Origin: Lineus longissimus
Lineage: Eukaryota > Nemertea > Pilidiophora > Heteronemertea > Lineidae
Direction of reading: 5' to 3'
DNA length: 60,000 nt
Assembly: GCF_910592395.1 (NCBI RefSeq)
Contig: NC_088314.1
Coordinates: forward strand, 12,650,001 to 12,710,000
Each line of letters starts with the position of its first letter. Position 1 is the stretch's first letter. The notes beneath the pieces are model-generated. The model did no database searches. It was not told where the DNA came from and saw only the letters and a list, made by a program, of their open reading frames with translations. This document shows, one piece after another, positions 36,576-48,172 of the stretch. The translations under genes were made by a program, and so were the position numbers.

Positions 36576-37064
36576 TTTGTTAAATTCGAATCACCTGCAG
36601 GTCAGGTCAATCTTTTAACAATAAAGTTAATTTTCTTAAGTACCTCTTTATCTTACTTCTTCACATACAGGGCATCCCAAACACTTTGCTAAATCCACTA
36701 ACCCCCCATTTCAAGTTGGTATTGCACCAGACCCAAGCTCAACGGTACAATGATCATGTAAGTGTCCAAATACCTTTTCAGGACATACTAGTATGAGGAC
36801 ATCAATTTTGATACCAGAAGGAAAACCAATCCTGTCCGTGTGTCACTGTGACATAGATCCTGACTCTATTGGAAATGTCGCACTCGCACTGCATTACTTC
36901 ATGTGATGTCACTTACATCTTTCACAGTTGACAAATTGAAGCATCCATGGTTATTGTAACTATATATAGTCCTTGCCAAATCTATCTAAAAGTATCAGTA
37001 AAACTGCTAAACTATGAATTGTATCTGCATACTCAGCTGAGTGCCAGGCCCTTGGGCCTCTTGT
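36576..37064 (+). mobile_element. Family A-like short element (A5)
   Basis: It resembles A6 and A7: it starts near AATCACCTGCAGGTCAGGTCAAT, with an ACCTG..CAGGT hairpin, and ends CAGCTGAGTGCC, the AGGCCCTTGGGCCT palindrome and CTTGT. The 5' border is uncertain. It lies immediately before the CACTA transposase exon. Confidence 0.55.
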
Positions 37065-37073
37065 TATCAACAG

Positions 37074-37295
37074 GTCTCCATACACCGAAATGCATGAACA
37101 ACTATCTTGACATACTAGTTGACGAATTGCTCTCCATTGATTCTGGAATCAGAACATACGATGCCTCCCGGGATGAGGTCTTTAGCATGAAGATTGCAAT
37201 TTTAGCATATGTTTGTGACTTTCCTGGCAAGACGAAACTTGTCCTAACGAAAGGAGCTGGAGGGGTGAGTGCCTGTGACTGCTGTAAAATAACTG
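37074..37295 (+). pseudogene. CACTA/EnSpm-type transposase (Transposase_21/tnp2-like) exon fragment
   Basis: This follows ATCAACAG and is open for 74 codons, ending at a GTGAGT donor. Its order NYLDILVDELLSID, GIRTYDASRDEVFSMKIAILAYVCDFPG, then a loop with CDCC (in parts), matches the DELL..G..tyD....e.F.lra.ll...nDfPa segment typical of tnp2-type transposases. No neighbouring exons of the same gene were found, and element A5 abuts it on the left, so it is most likely a remnant. Confidence 0.6.
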
Positions 37296-38284
37296 GTGAG
37301 TGTTGACACATAGCATGAAGTTTGTTAATCGGGACCGCGTGGACCCTCGAGAAATTGTAGGGGCCGGAGAACTGATGTATTGCAGTTGCATGCTCCCCCA
37401 GAAACAGAGTTCTTCCTAATTGTATATCCCAGATTATTGTATGGTTCTATTGAGATCTATGACAACTAAATACATCAGAAAAATGGGCACATGAGAGTCG
37501 AAGCCTCTATAGGTCACTTTGTCATGATGGGAAGGGGGCAAAACACAAAAATCTTCATCACAAATCGTATTTTGGTAAAACGCATGGAAGAGGGCATTTG
37601 TCTGCTTACGCCCTTACCCCAGCCCAACACATCAAGCTACGATTCTAATAAAATTTGTTTTCGGAACAACCTGCGCAGTAAATGAGTGATGCAGAGAAAT
37701 AATTCTACAATGGAAGCAAGGTTAATTAGTATTTTAGGAAAAAAACAGCTGGTGGAAACTATGGACTATGTATTTATCACAAACACTGCCCGGACACCGA
37801 GGCTGTCAGGTAGCAACGTGCAGAATCGTATAATAAGGCCAGGGCCTTCCTTACGACCGTGCAGCCAGCTTTGCTAACCTTCAAATGGTTGGCTGAAAAT
37901 AAATGCACAAACTTTTGCCTTTTAATCATCCTGTGATTGGTTGGTGAAGAGGCGAACATTATAAAAGCTTATTTATTGAATTCACATAAAAACAACAGTG
38001 CATATATAGTATTTAATAGGCACGTGCAATGACAGATTTCATATGATGAAATGGCATTATCCTTCCAATGTTGAGACAGTACACTAATTTTCTAAAAACA
38101 ATCCCCATATAACCCATTGCAGAACTGAAATCCTCGGCCGAACTGGAAGAATCTCTTATTCTGATCGGATTTGATATCATAGTGTTAAGTACTTTGTTCA
38201 GAGAAGCCTGATTGGGCTCATGCTTTGTTTGCATTTGGCCAATTTGAGGAGTCTGAGGCTGGGGCGTTATCAATAGATCTGAAA
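37296..38284. other. No gene seen
   Basis: Short unsupported frames only. No repeat family was recognised between the CACTA exon and the 16-bp tandem array. Confidence 0.4.
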
Positions 38285-38461
38285 TCAGTCTCACAGTCAG
38301 TCAGTCTCACAGTCAGTCAGTCTCACAGTCAGTCAGTCTCACAGTCAGTCAGTCTCACAGTCAGTCAGTCTCACAGTCAGTCAGTCTCACAGTCAGTCAG
38401 TCTCACAGTCAGTCAGTCTCACAGTCAGTCAGTCTCACAGTCAGTCAGTCTCACAGTCAGT
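38285..38461. repeat. Tandem array, 16-bp unit, about 11 copies
   Basis: The unit is TCTCACAGTCAGTCAG, nearly perfect throughout. Because 16 is not a multiple of three, the peptide period is 16 residues rich in Ser, Gln and Val. There are no unique spacers, so it is not a CRISPR array. Confidence 0.95.
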
Positions 38462-39074
38462 CCTTCTGTAAACAATTGTGCGTCGTTTCCCCAACGCAGC
38501 ATGCACATATCTCATTTTTGACAAAACGATGTATAATGGTGGTATCTATGTATATAAGAGAAGTCGGGACAAAATTCCATCGATTTTCGGGACTTTGATA
38601 CGATTTTTGTGAAGATCTTTATGAAGTCAATACATCCGCTTTAAATTTCCCGCCGAGGTTACCTGGAGTACTATCATCAAGAAAATGGCGGTGACCTTTT
38701 TATTTCTACCGAGGCGATGATTTTGTAAGTGACAAATTTTCTTTTTTAAGCCTTTACGGAAATGTATTTTGGTACGAAACTTCACACGTTTATAGAAAAG
38801 ATCAACGAGAATGTGTTCAAATGCCCTCATAACGATGAGTTCAACGGAATTTGGTCAAAACAACCTTCGAATGGAGTCAACTTTCTTTGCGAAATTGAAG
38901 CGACGACCTCATTATTTATCGTAATTTATGCAGATCCGAGTCCAGCTGATGGGTGATGTTCTGATTTGTGTTCAAACTATTGGAAACTTCGGAAATTAGT
39001 TCTATTAGTTCTACTATTCTGCAGGAGTATATTATAGCCATTGATGTTGACAGCTAAAAGCACGAAAACTTTGT

Positions 39075-39932
39075 TATAACTCCAGCCGCGCTCCTTCCTC
39101 TGGGAGCTGGAGTCAGTATTGTTTTCGCTCAGGTTTCTCGTCCAATCACGTGACCTCTCCAACACTCGATAATGCACTCTTTACGTCCACGTTTTAGGCC
39201 AATCTTCGGCATGAACATGAAATCTAATAAGCGCAGTACTTAAATCAGATGTTTCTCTCGCCTTGAAATCATTCCTGGGTAAAATCCATTGAGATTAGCC
39301 AGGTTAATCTACTTTTTCCGTGCCTTAAATCTCTTCCGCTGAATTCTATAAATAGAAACTATTAACATCGCGGCAGTGTGGTTCCCATTGTGCGCCCTCC
39401 CACTTCACACCATGTCAGGAAGTTTTACGGAGATGGAGGAGGTGCGGTAAGAAGAATGGCTAAAATGACGTCACGTTTTCCTGGCAATGCCTCTTGCCAG
39501 ACCAGTCAAGCATTGGGAAAGCATCTTTAATTCAGACAACGTTAGAACTATAAAAACGAATATGTTAATTTGCAAAATTAAAAGCAGATTTCACCACTTA
39601 ACCAGTCAAATCAGAATACGACGGCGCAAAATGTTCTCGCTTTCCTCCTGCTAAAAAAACCTTGTTCCCGCACTCCTATTTTAATTTATGCCAAGGAATA
39701 TGATATGATCTGTTTTCACTTCTTTGTAATTAAATGGTATTCATATAATGAGATCAATAGTAGTGTCCGTGTCAGATCCCATCGACCGTTCAACTAGTCT
39801 TCTCTCCCTGGCCCAGGTGCCTCACACGGACCTTCAGGTACCCATACTCAAGACCAACTCTTACGATATCGCCCTCAAAACAACCCTGGAGTCATGAATT
39901 CACAAGTGCTCCTGTGAAATCTCAGTTCTAGT
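39075..39932 (+). mobile_element. Helitron-like element, family D, 858 bp, ends CTAG
   Basis: The 5' end has ACTCCAG..CTGGAGT (39079-39113, with an inner GCTCC/GGAGC stem). The arm CTGGAGT recurs at 39886-39892. A TTCACA..TGTGAA hairpin (39899-39918) lies 9 bases before CTAG (39928-39931). The uninterrupted copy at 36158 shows insertion between T residues with no duplication. It carries a TATA box and a possible captured first exon. Confidence 0.75.
39347..39446 (+). promoter_or_regulatory. TATA box and first-exon-like segment inside element D
   Basis: TATAAATAG at 39347-39355 lies 65 bases before ATG at 39412 in a good start context (CACACCATGT). The frame MSGSFTEMEEVR runs to GCG|GTAAGA, a strong splice donor at 39446/39447. 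TGACGTCA lies just downstream, near 39470. This is the layout of a promoter plus first coding exon, and no continuation exon is seen in the element. Confidence 0.45.
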
Positions 39933-40147
39933 TTACTTATCAAACTTTATCGAGTGTTATCGAATCGAATTGATGTGTCGATCGTCGGGGCGGATTGATA
40001 TGTGGTTAGGTTGTGCGTCCAAGGCGATCATGATCATGAAGATGCGTGTTGTGTTATCACAACCAGAAAATAAGTTGAAGTTATTATTAGTGATTCTTAC
40101 ATGAGTAAAAAGTAGACGTTTTAAGCAACACAATAATGTTACTCCTG

Positions 40148-41361
40148 GAACACACACGGGGTTGAACACAAAACTTACCAACACTTGTATGCGACTTATA
40201 CGCTTTTAATGTAACTATTATCTCTGACAATTGCAATTAGACCGCTAGTCTTGACACGGGTCACAAAAACAATATCACACACCCAACTTGCGACCGCTAC
40301 TACGCCCAAGTACCACCCTTAAAGGGCCACTATACACAATCCTGCGGCGTGCGCTCACCACACTCTCATAAAAAAACTGTCAATTCTCCATACCACTCAC
40401 AGAAGCCAAGCCATTGCTGTTAAGTTATGCAGGGGCTTAATCAATTACCTGCACTCCCTGTGGGGTGAATAACATTACCTTTTGAACAGCTGGCTGTAGG
40501 GGGATGATTGGAACAGCCGGTATACCTGCTGACCTGCTGAACCCAGGTTAATGTTATTTTCAATCCACGATTGCAGGTCACCTGATTTTCGAGATTTCGC
40601 GGAAAATGAAATTGTAAACAAACGCATGTTTGCAGTTCAAATGTAAACAAAAATGTATTTTTGGTACTTTTGGTTGCTGGACTTGGGTTTTCCCGCAGTT
40701 AGGAGCTGGGGTCAAATTGGTGGTCTATTGTGCTGTTTTAGTCAGAAGTAGCCCTTGATTATGAAGGGATTTTCAAATTAAGGTGACCATGGTCTTTTTA
40801 TGTGCTCAGCTCACCACAGCTTTCTATACTTGATGTATCTGAAGAGGCGCGCGGAACCTGACATGGCCTTACCAAGGAGCTGCTCACGGTGCTGAACTTC
40901 TAGCTTGCCTGTCTCCTAAGTGACTTTTTGGCCGAGACATTGCTACATGTAGGAGGAGCACACATTTTAAATTAATTTTAGTGATAGTACAGTTGGTTCG
41001 AGCCATTTGGAAGCCGACATGTGAAGGCCTATCTGGGTTCTCCTTCTTCTCCGTATAAAAAGGGGCATATTGCTGACTAAGGAACAAGGCATATTGACAT
41101 TGCCTCATCATCTCTATGGGACCAATTGATATACTTTTATATGCACGCATACATCATGCCATTTCAGGGTCCGAGTCTGTGGACAATTGGTTTGATTAAT
41201 TTGTCTCTTCGATAATGCTCCTTTATTGTATTAGATTTTCATCGCAATCCAATCTATTCAAGATATAGCCAATTTGAACCTGTCTGTGCCAAGGATAGAT
41301 TGGTTCCAGATCGACTCACTAGGGATACGCAGTAGAGCACAATGTTATAAAAAACGACCCT
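40148..41361. other. No gene seen
   Basis: Only short unsupported frames. The last part leads into A6, and its true 5' border may lie inside this stretch. Confidence 0.35.
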
Positions 41362-41874
41362 TTGTATTGTAAATTCCAATCACCTGCAGGACAGGTCAAT
41401 TTCTCTCAATAAAATTAATTTTGTTGACTCCTGTAATCCCTACCTTATTAAAAAAAAAGACAGTGGTGTTAGTCCCAAACTGGTAATTTCTATTTATTTT
41501 GACCTCTGTTAAATCAGGATACCTCTCAATTACAGACAGCATTTTGTATCCTTGTGCTGTACAACCCAGCCTGGACATACCACAGTTGTCCATGGAGAAG
41601 TCTCATCCTCTCTGACACTTCTTTTCTGTAAAGCTACCGATACAACATACTGAACTAGGGATATCTTCCGTTGCCTCCTGTAATATTTACATACCATGGC
41701 TGATTAGTTCAATCATATTTCATCCAGCTGGCAGCTCTGCATTGGAAATTTTAGTGGTATAACGTGTTCTCTTGACCTTCAAACAGTAGTATAAAGCCGA
41801 TATTTACTACTTTACACCCTCAGTCCTATGTTATTAGGTCATCCAGCTGAGCGCCAGGGCCTTGGGCCTCTTGT
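41362..41874 (+). mobile_element. Family A-like short element (A6)
   Basis: Nearly identical to A7 (43537-44050), with ACCTG-CAGGA-CAGGT near the 5' end and CAGCTGAGCGCC, the palindromic GGGCC block and CTTGT at the 3' end. It is followed at once by element C6. Confidence 0.65.
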
Positions 41875-43218
41875 TGGCTCACCGTAGGGGAGTCTATACA
41901 ATACCGCAGTGTCCGTCGTCCGTCGTCGTCGTCGTCGTCGTCGTCGTCCGTCGTATCCTAGTTCAAAAACAGTGGCACGTTTCTTAACCGCTAGGCCTAT
42001 GAACTTAAAACTTTGTACACATGACCCCCTAGGTCAGATGACCCGTGACACTAAATTTCTCTCCGATCTGATTCTCTACTTGGCCACCAGGGGGCCAAAT
42101 GTGGATATCTAAAAAGTGTGATACCTCATTATTAGTGACTTGTTTTCGATGAAACTTTTGTTGTAGGTACTCATAGCAAATATACATCTTATATCATACG
42201 GGTTTTTAATTTGACCTACTTTTCAAGGTCACAGAGGTCATATGGCATAAATTGGCCGTTAGAGTGTAAACTATGGCACGTTTCTTAACCACTAAAGCTA
42301 TGAACTTGAAACTTGGTACATATAACCCCCTATATCACATAGCCTCTGGTGCTGAATTTCAGTTTGATCTGATTCTCAACTTTGCCACCAGGGGGCCAAA
42401 AGTGGAAATCTAAAAAGTGTGATATCTCGCTTATAAGTGACTTGTTTTCGATAAAATTTTTATGGTAGGTACCCTTAGGAAGAATACATCACATATCTTA
42501 CGGGTTTTTAATTTGATCTACTTTTCAAGGTCGCAGAGGTCAAATGGCGTAAATTGGCCGTTAGAGTGTAAACTATGGCACGTTTCTTAACCAGTAAAGC
42601 TATGAACTTGAAACTTGGTGCATATAACCCCCTACATCAGATAACCTCTGATGCCAAATTTTGGCTCGATCTGATTCTTTATTCGGCCACCAGGGGGCCA
42701 TAATGGAAAAAGTAAGAAGTGCAATATCTTGCTTATTTTTAGTGATTCGTTTTCAATAACATTTTTATGGTAGGTTCTCCTAGCAAGGATACATCACATA
42801 TCATATGAGTTTTTGATCTGACCTGCTTTTCAAGGTCACAGAGGTCAAATGGCGTAAATTTGTCGTTTGATTGTAACTATGGCACGTTTCTTAACCACTA
42901 AAGCTTTGAACTTGAAATTTGATACACATGACTCCCTACGTCATGTAACCTCGGACACCGAATTTCGATCTGATCTGGTACTCAACTCGGCCACCAGGAG
43001 GCCAAAACTAAAATAGGTAAAAAGTGCAATATCTCGTTTATTATTGACTTGTTTTTGATGATATTCTTATGGTACTTACTCCAAGCAACGATACATCACA
43101 TGTCATACCGACTTTGGTTTGACCTATATACTATACATGTACAATGTTTCTTAATCTGGATGAATTACAAAGCACCAAATATCTATACGGTGAGCACAAT
43201 GGCCCCTGGCCGTTTCAT
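41875..43218 (+). mobile_element. Helitron-like element, family C (C6), full length
   Basis: It starts TGGCTCACCGTAGGGG and ends TACGGTGAGC..GGCCCCTGGCCG..TTTCAT. The uninterrupted junction CTTGTTCAACAAG at 44046-44058 proves clean insertion between T and T. It has four modules with CTCF-like cores at 42084, 42385 and 42687 and a variant at 42990, and DR3 sites at 42223 and 42830 plus one variant. Confidence 0.85.
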
Positions 43219-43530
43219 TCAACAAGTTGCAGATTTCCGAATTTCATCAAACTAGATACCCAGGTAGGTGTAATATCACTCATCATAAATACCCCCACTG
43301 TTTAACATATCTTAATTCAGTTTCGTACCAAATCGTGCGCTTATTCAGACAATCCTAGAACTTGGATCTGCTCCGATTCAAAATGGCCGGCTTGCAGACT
43401 GAGATGAACTCGAGGTACCAATTTCATCTTACAACATCGGATTCCCTTGACCGTTTATTTGTAGTACGAGTTACTTTAAATATTAATTGATATCCTAACT
43501 TTAATTAGTTTCCGTTTTTAAAATTTAGTT
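43219..43530. repeat. Repeat X, copy 1
   Basis: A 312-bp segment repeated at 44051-44362. It contains ATGGCCGGCTTGCAG..AACTCGAG|GTACC, a possible short first exon, too weak to call. Together with A6/A7 it forms a tandem A-X, A-X unit. Confidence 0.85.
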
Positions 43531-43536
43531 GTTTAG

Positions 43537-44050
43537 TTGTATTATAAATTCCAATCACCTGCAGGACAGGTCAATTTCTCTCAATAAAATTAATTTTGTT
43601 GACTCCTGTAATCCCTACCTTATTAAAAAAAAAAGACAGTGGTGTTAGTCCCAAACTGGTAATTTCTATTTATTTTGACCTCTGTTAAATCAGGATACCT
43701 CTCAATTACAGACAGCATTTTGTATCCTTGTGCTGTACAACCCAACCTGGACATACCACAGTTGTCCATCGAGAAGTCTCATCCTCTCTGACACTTCTTT
43801 TCTGTAAAGCTACCGATACAACATACTGAACTAGGGATATCATCCGTTGCCTCCTGTAATATTTACATACCATGGCTGATTAGTTCAATCATATTTCATC
43901 CAGCTGGCAGCTCTGCATTGGAAATTTTAGTGGTATAACGTGTTCTCTTGACCTTCAAACAGTAGTATAAAGCCGATATTTACTACTTTACACCCTCAGT
44001 CCTATGTTATTAGGTCATCCAGCTGAGCGCCAGGCCCTTGGGCCTCTTGT
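43537..44050 (+). mobile_element. Family A-like short element (A7)
   Basis: Second copy of the A6 sequence with very few changes. It ends GGCCTCTTGT directly before TCAACAAG of repeat X copy 2. Confidence 0.65.
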
Positions 44051-44362
44051 TCAACAAGTTGCAGATTTCCGAATTTCATCAAACTAGATACCCAGGTAGG
44101 TGTAATATCACTCATCATAAATACCCCCACTGTTTAACATATCTTAATTCAGTTTCGTACCAAATCGTGCGCTTATTCAGACAATCCTAGAACTTGGATC
44201 TGCTCCGATTCAAAATGGCCGGCTTGCAGACTGAGATGAACTCGAGGTACCAATTTCATCTTACAACATCGGATTCCCTTGACCGTTTATTTGTAGTACG
44301 AGTTACTTTAAATATTAATTGATATCCTAACTTTAATTAGTTTCCGTTTTTAAAATTTAGTT
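44051..44362. repeat. Repeat X, copy 2
   Basis: Matches 43219-43530 almost perfectly, then continues into unrelated sequence at 44363. Confidence 0.85.
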
Positions 44363-44575
44363 TGCACTATTTATGCAGAAATATGCATTTGAAACCCAGT
44401 GTCCAGTTTCAAGTTTCGTTGGTTCAGTCTATTGTGCTGATAATAGGGGTTCGGTTTGGGTGGAAATATAAATGAGTCAGAATTTTTTGGCAACTTGTAA
44501 CCAAAACATGAGTTAGTACTTATTGTAGTCTATCTGGAAAACAAATTCAGGGATGTTTTTGATGAATCTGGTTTT

Positions 44576-45677
44576 TAGCTCACCTCTTAGCAGAGGTGAG
44601 CTTATCCCATACCGTGGCGTCCGTCGTCCGTCGTCGTCGTCCGTCGTCCGTTAGCAGGGCACGTTTCGTAACTGTTAGAGCTATTGAGTTGAAACTTGGT
44701 ACACATGTACCCTTATGTAATGACACCTTGAAGACCAAGTTTCGGTCCGATTCGTTTCATGGTTTGGCCACCAGGGGGCCAAACGTTAAAAGTGAAAATA
44801 TGCAATATCTCCCTTAATAGTAGTCAGGAAATTTTGAAAAAAATATGGTAGGTACTTCTAGCAAAGGTGCATCATATATCCTCCGGGTTTTTGATTTGAC
44901 CTCCTTTTCAAGGTCACAGAGGTCAAATGGTGTAAATTGGCCGTTAGGATGTAACGATGGCACGTTTCTAAACTGCAATGACTATTGATACCAAATTTGG
45001 TACACATTTACCCCTTAGTCAGGTGATCTCAGGGACCAAAGTTTGGTCCAATATGATTCACCACTTGACCACCAGGGGGCAAAATCCAAAAACCTTAAAA
45101 ATGTGATTATTCCTTAACTTCTTTCCCGATTGCCACCAATTTGATATCATGGGTACATCTAACCACCATACAGTATATGTCACACAGGTTTTTAATTTGA
45201 CCTTCTTGTCAAGGTCACAGAGGTCAAATGGCATAAATTCGCCGTCGGGCCGTAACTATGGCACGTTTCTTAACTGCAATGACTATTGATCACAAATTAA
45301 GTACACATGTACCCCTTGGTCAGGTGATCTCAGGTACCGTTTGGTGCGATCTGATTTGCCGTTTGGCCTCCAGGGAGGGGGCCAAATCCTAAATTCTTAA
45401 AAATTCCATTATTCCTAGTAATGACTTGCCCGCTTGGCACCAATTTTATATCATAGGTACATCTAATTCTAACAATCATTCAATGTGTCACCCGGGTCTT
45501 CTTTGATTTGACCTACTTTTCAAGGTCACAGAGGTCGAATGTACTGTAAATTGGCCATTTTGGGGAAATTGTAATTGCTTGGACCTACATCAAACCTAAC
45601 ACTACATGACACAATACCATGCTCTTTATCCATCTTTCCTCCACATGAGGTGAGCACAATGGCCCTGGCCATTTCAT
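44576..45677 (+). mobile_element. Helitron-like element, family B (B4)
   Basis: The same 5' hairpin TAGCTCACCTC..GAGGTGAGC and 3' GAGGTGAGC..TTTCAT as B1, flanked by a T run on the left. CTCF-like cores lie at 44768 and 45069, DR3 sites at 44908 and 45209. The microsatellite is short. Confidence 0.8.
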
Positions 45678-46137
45678 CAAACTTTTGAAACCTTGAATAG
45701 TTTTTTCGTATGTGCTGAGCTTATCACCCTTGGCCACAATAGACTTGCCCATTGACCCACACATTGGATTTGTTTTGATTTTTTTTTGTACAGGGTGATG
45801 TTAAAACAGTGTCTTGTGTTGACTGGGTGCCTATGCATAAACATTTCTTTTTTTTTCTCTGTGACTACATTGTAAGATTTTGTTCCGACTTCTCGTGTGT
45901 ATTGTCTGTAGGCCTATTGTCATTTGTCACTGTCAGCATTTATTCGAAGAATCAAAGAACACAATTCATCCAATTGATCAGTACACGGTTTTGTATTGTT
46001 GCAGGAAAGGTGAAAACAAATTTTTTTAACTGGGGTACCATTACCAGATTTGTCTGTTTTATAATGTGTATTCTTTCATGTTCCTTATCCATGGCTGCCA
46101 AGTGTGCTGGTCATCCTTCAGTTACTAAGTACTAGAT
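45678..46137. other. No gene called
   Basis: A 108-codon plus-strand frame at 45809-46135 is hydrophobic and contains T-run-encoded phenylalanines. No domain or splice pattern supports it. Confidence 0.35.
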
Positions 46138-46235
46138 TTTTAGGTTTTCGTTTTTCCCAAAAAACGAAAACCTATTGCTCTGCTTGTGTTTTTTCTTTCT
46201 TTCTTTCTTTCTTTCTTTATTTCTTTCATTTTTTC
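46138..46235 (+). repeat. Hairpin TAGGTTTTCG..CGAAAACCTA followed by (CTTT)n
   Basis: A near-perfect hairpin with about 15-bp arms at 46140-46172, then a TTTC microsatellite. This is the same layout as the 5' ends of families A-C (hairpin, then microsatellite), so it may be the 5' end of another such family, but no matching 3' end was found. Confidence 0.5.
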
Positions 46236-46359
46236 TTTTTTCTACGGATTTTTGTGCAGAGCAAATCTCAGAGATGGTGATAGCTGTAGATGTGGAACTT
46301 ATTTCATATGACAGGCCCAAGTCTGAAGTTGATCCTCCTTGCCCTAATTACGAAATTCA

Positions 46360-47160
46360 TTGAGGGGGTCGGCCGCTAGGGGGCGCTAAGTGAAAATCTA
46401 ATAATGGCTTTTTCTCCATAATGCGCACTCCGATTTGAACGAAACTACTTTCAACTGATGCAGAATCTTGTTGCGCATAAAATATATAGGGTGGCGACCC
46501 AAAATTTGTCAACAGTTTTGACGATAGATGGCGCTGACTGAAAAAAGAGGGCAAACACCAAAATGGTAAAATATCGGCACTGCGAGCCTTTGAGTTTATT
46601 CTAGTGGCATAGAACAATGCCTCCCTATGATGCCCAGGGAATATATAGGTTTTGGTTGCGATCAGATATTCAATATGGCCTCCAGACCAGCCATCTTGTT
46701 TTTCTTACAAGAGCTATAACTTCCGAATGCGAACTCCGAATTGAATCAGATTAATTTCATCTGATGCAGAATCTCATTACCCACCAGATGTTGCCGACGA
46801 AGTCACGTTATAGTTACAGGTTTTGATAATAGGTGGCATTTAATGCATTTTTTTACTTTTTTTCACTAACCGCCCTCTATCGTCGAAACCGTTGACAAAA
46901 TCGGGGTGACGTGTCTCCTGATGTTTTGTGCGTATTAGAGTTCCGCTTCGGATAAAGAAAGTTTCATGCAAATCGGGGTTGGCGTAAGGGAGAAAATGCA
47001 ATTTTAGCATGAAACAATATATATTAAGTGGCAACGCAAAATTTGTCAGTAGTTTTGACGATAGATGGCGCTGACTGAAAAAGCGACAAACACCAAAAGG
47101 GTAAAATAACGGCACTGCGAGCGTTTGTGGAGCTTACTCCTTTTAACGCCAGGTGGCGTT
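46360..47160. repeat. Second repeat type with CTCF-like cores
   Basis: Two related blocks (46497-46590 and 47030-47125) share GTGGC.AC.CAAAATTTGTCA (in part), TTTTGACGATAGATGGCGCTGACTG (in part) and GGCACTGCGAGC. CTCF-like cores are CGCTAGGGGGCGC (46374), TAGATGGCGC (46525, 47062) and CGCCAGGTGGCG (47147). No gene recognised. Confidence 0.6.
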
Positions 47161-48074
47161 TGGTTTCGGCGAATGGTAGATCCTGAGCAAGCCTAGATAC
47201 CTACCCTTCTAGCCCTAGCGGTGGGTTCTGAAACCAAACTAATGACGCGAATCACATTGGGTCTTACTAATTTGCGACCCTATTCTACACTCTAAGACAA
47301 CTTTCCACAACAGTTTTTTATTGCAACGGGTAATCCTTATTAATTTTTTAATAATCTACAAACTGGATTTTAATAAATTGTATACATTTTGTGGCATTTA
47401 TTGATAGTTTAGATAGTGATTTGAATCGAGAGCCATGTTGTCGGTTACTGTCGCAATTTAGTAGGCTGTCATTAACAATTCGCCATTTTGCATTCGACAT
47501 TCGATTTCGACTGAGTCGGTAGGTAATTAAGTTTTTTCTCGAAAGAAATCAGCAATTGTGGAAGTGCAAAGAGGCACAGGCTACTGATTTTACTTTTGTA
47601 GTATTGACCAGCAAAGTTAACTTCGTCGCTTTTTGTAGCGGTTACCCTAGGTTAGGTAGGTAAACCGCAGGCTGTCCAACGATGTTGCGTGGCCGGGCAG
47701 CGTCGGACAGCGTCTTCGTCACTCGTGCACGTGGTCGTGTGTGTGTGTGTGTTGTGGCGGCGTGCTGCGTGCATTGCACTGCACTGTGCGGTATCGTTCG
47801 GAAACGTACTGTCAGTTCAGTGTCGGTCGATATTATGAAGCCAATTACATTACCTATGTAGCTACAGCAAGAAGTTTGACGGCCGATTTTTCGCCAACCA
47901 GACGGACTTGGCCGGACGTTCTGCTTATACTCACAACTTCATATTATGAATAGGTATCTCACCATTTACGAGCGTGAAATCGGTGAAAATTGCGGAGGTC
48001 GGAGCTGTGCCACTTGAAAGATGTGCAAACTGAGTCAAGGTCACTTACCTCGAGTCCAGGCCGCTCACCATTTT
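47161..48074. other. No gene seen; CG-rich patch at 47660-47810
   Basis: The patch at 47660-47810 is richer in CG dinucleotides than its surroundings and includes a short GT run, as promoters sometimes are, but no exon is recognised. A single CAAGGTCA half-site lies near 48037. Confidence 0.3.
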
Positions 48075-48129
48075 TAGCTCAGCTGACAAGCTGAGCTATT
48101 CATATGAGTAAATGGTAGAATGAATGTCC

Positions 48130-48172
<43 letters not shown>

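Larger units (their letters stand above)
38701..40090. repeat. Repeat Y, copy 2, split by element D
   Basis: 38701-39074 and 39933-40090 together match 35785-36340, with D between them. The part near 40088-40147 also resembles the interior of A1 near 3410-3470, so Y may itself border an A-like element. Confidence 0.75.

Noticed and set aside
38225-38521. 98-codon Ser/Gln/Val-rich frame; possible CRISPR-like array
   Set aside because: It is a head-to-tail 16-bp tandem repeat with no unique spacers and no cas genes, in a eukaryotic context.
45809-46135. 108-codon hydrophobic frame, possible membrane protein
   Set aside because: Its hydrophobicity comes partly from T-rich runs. There is no start context, splice signal or family resemblance.
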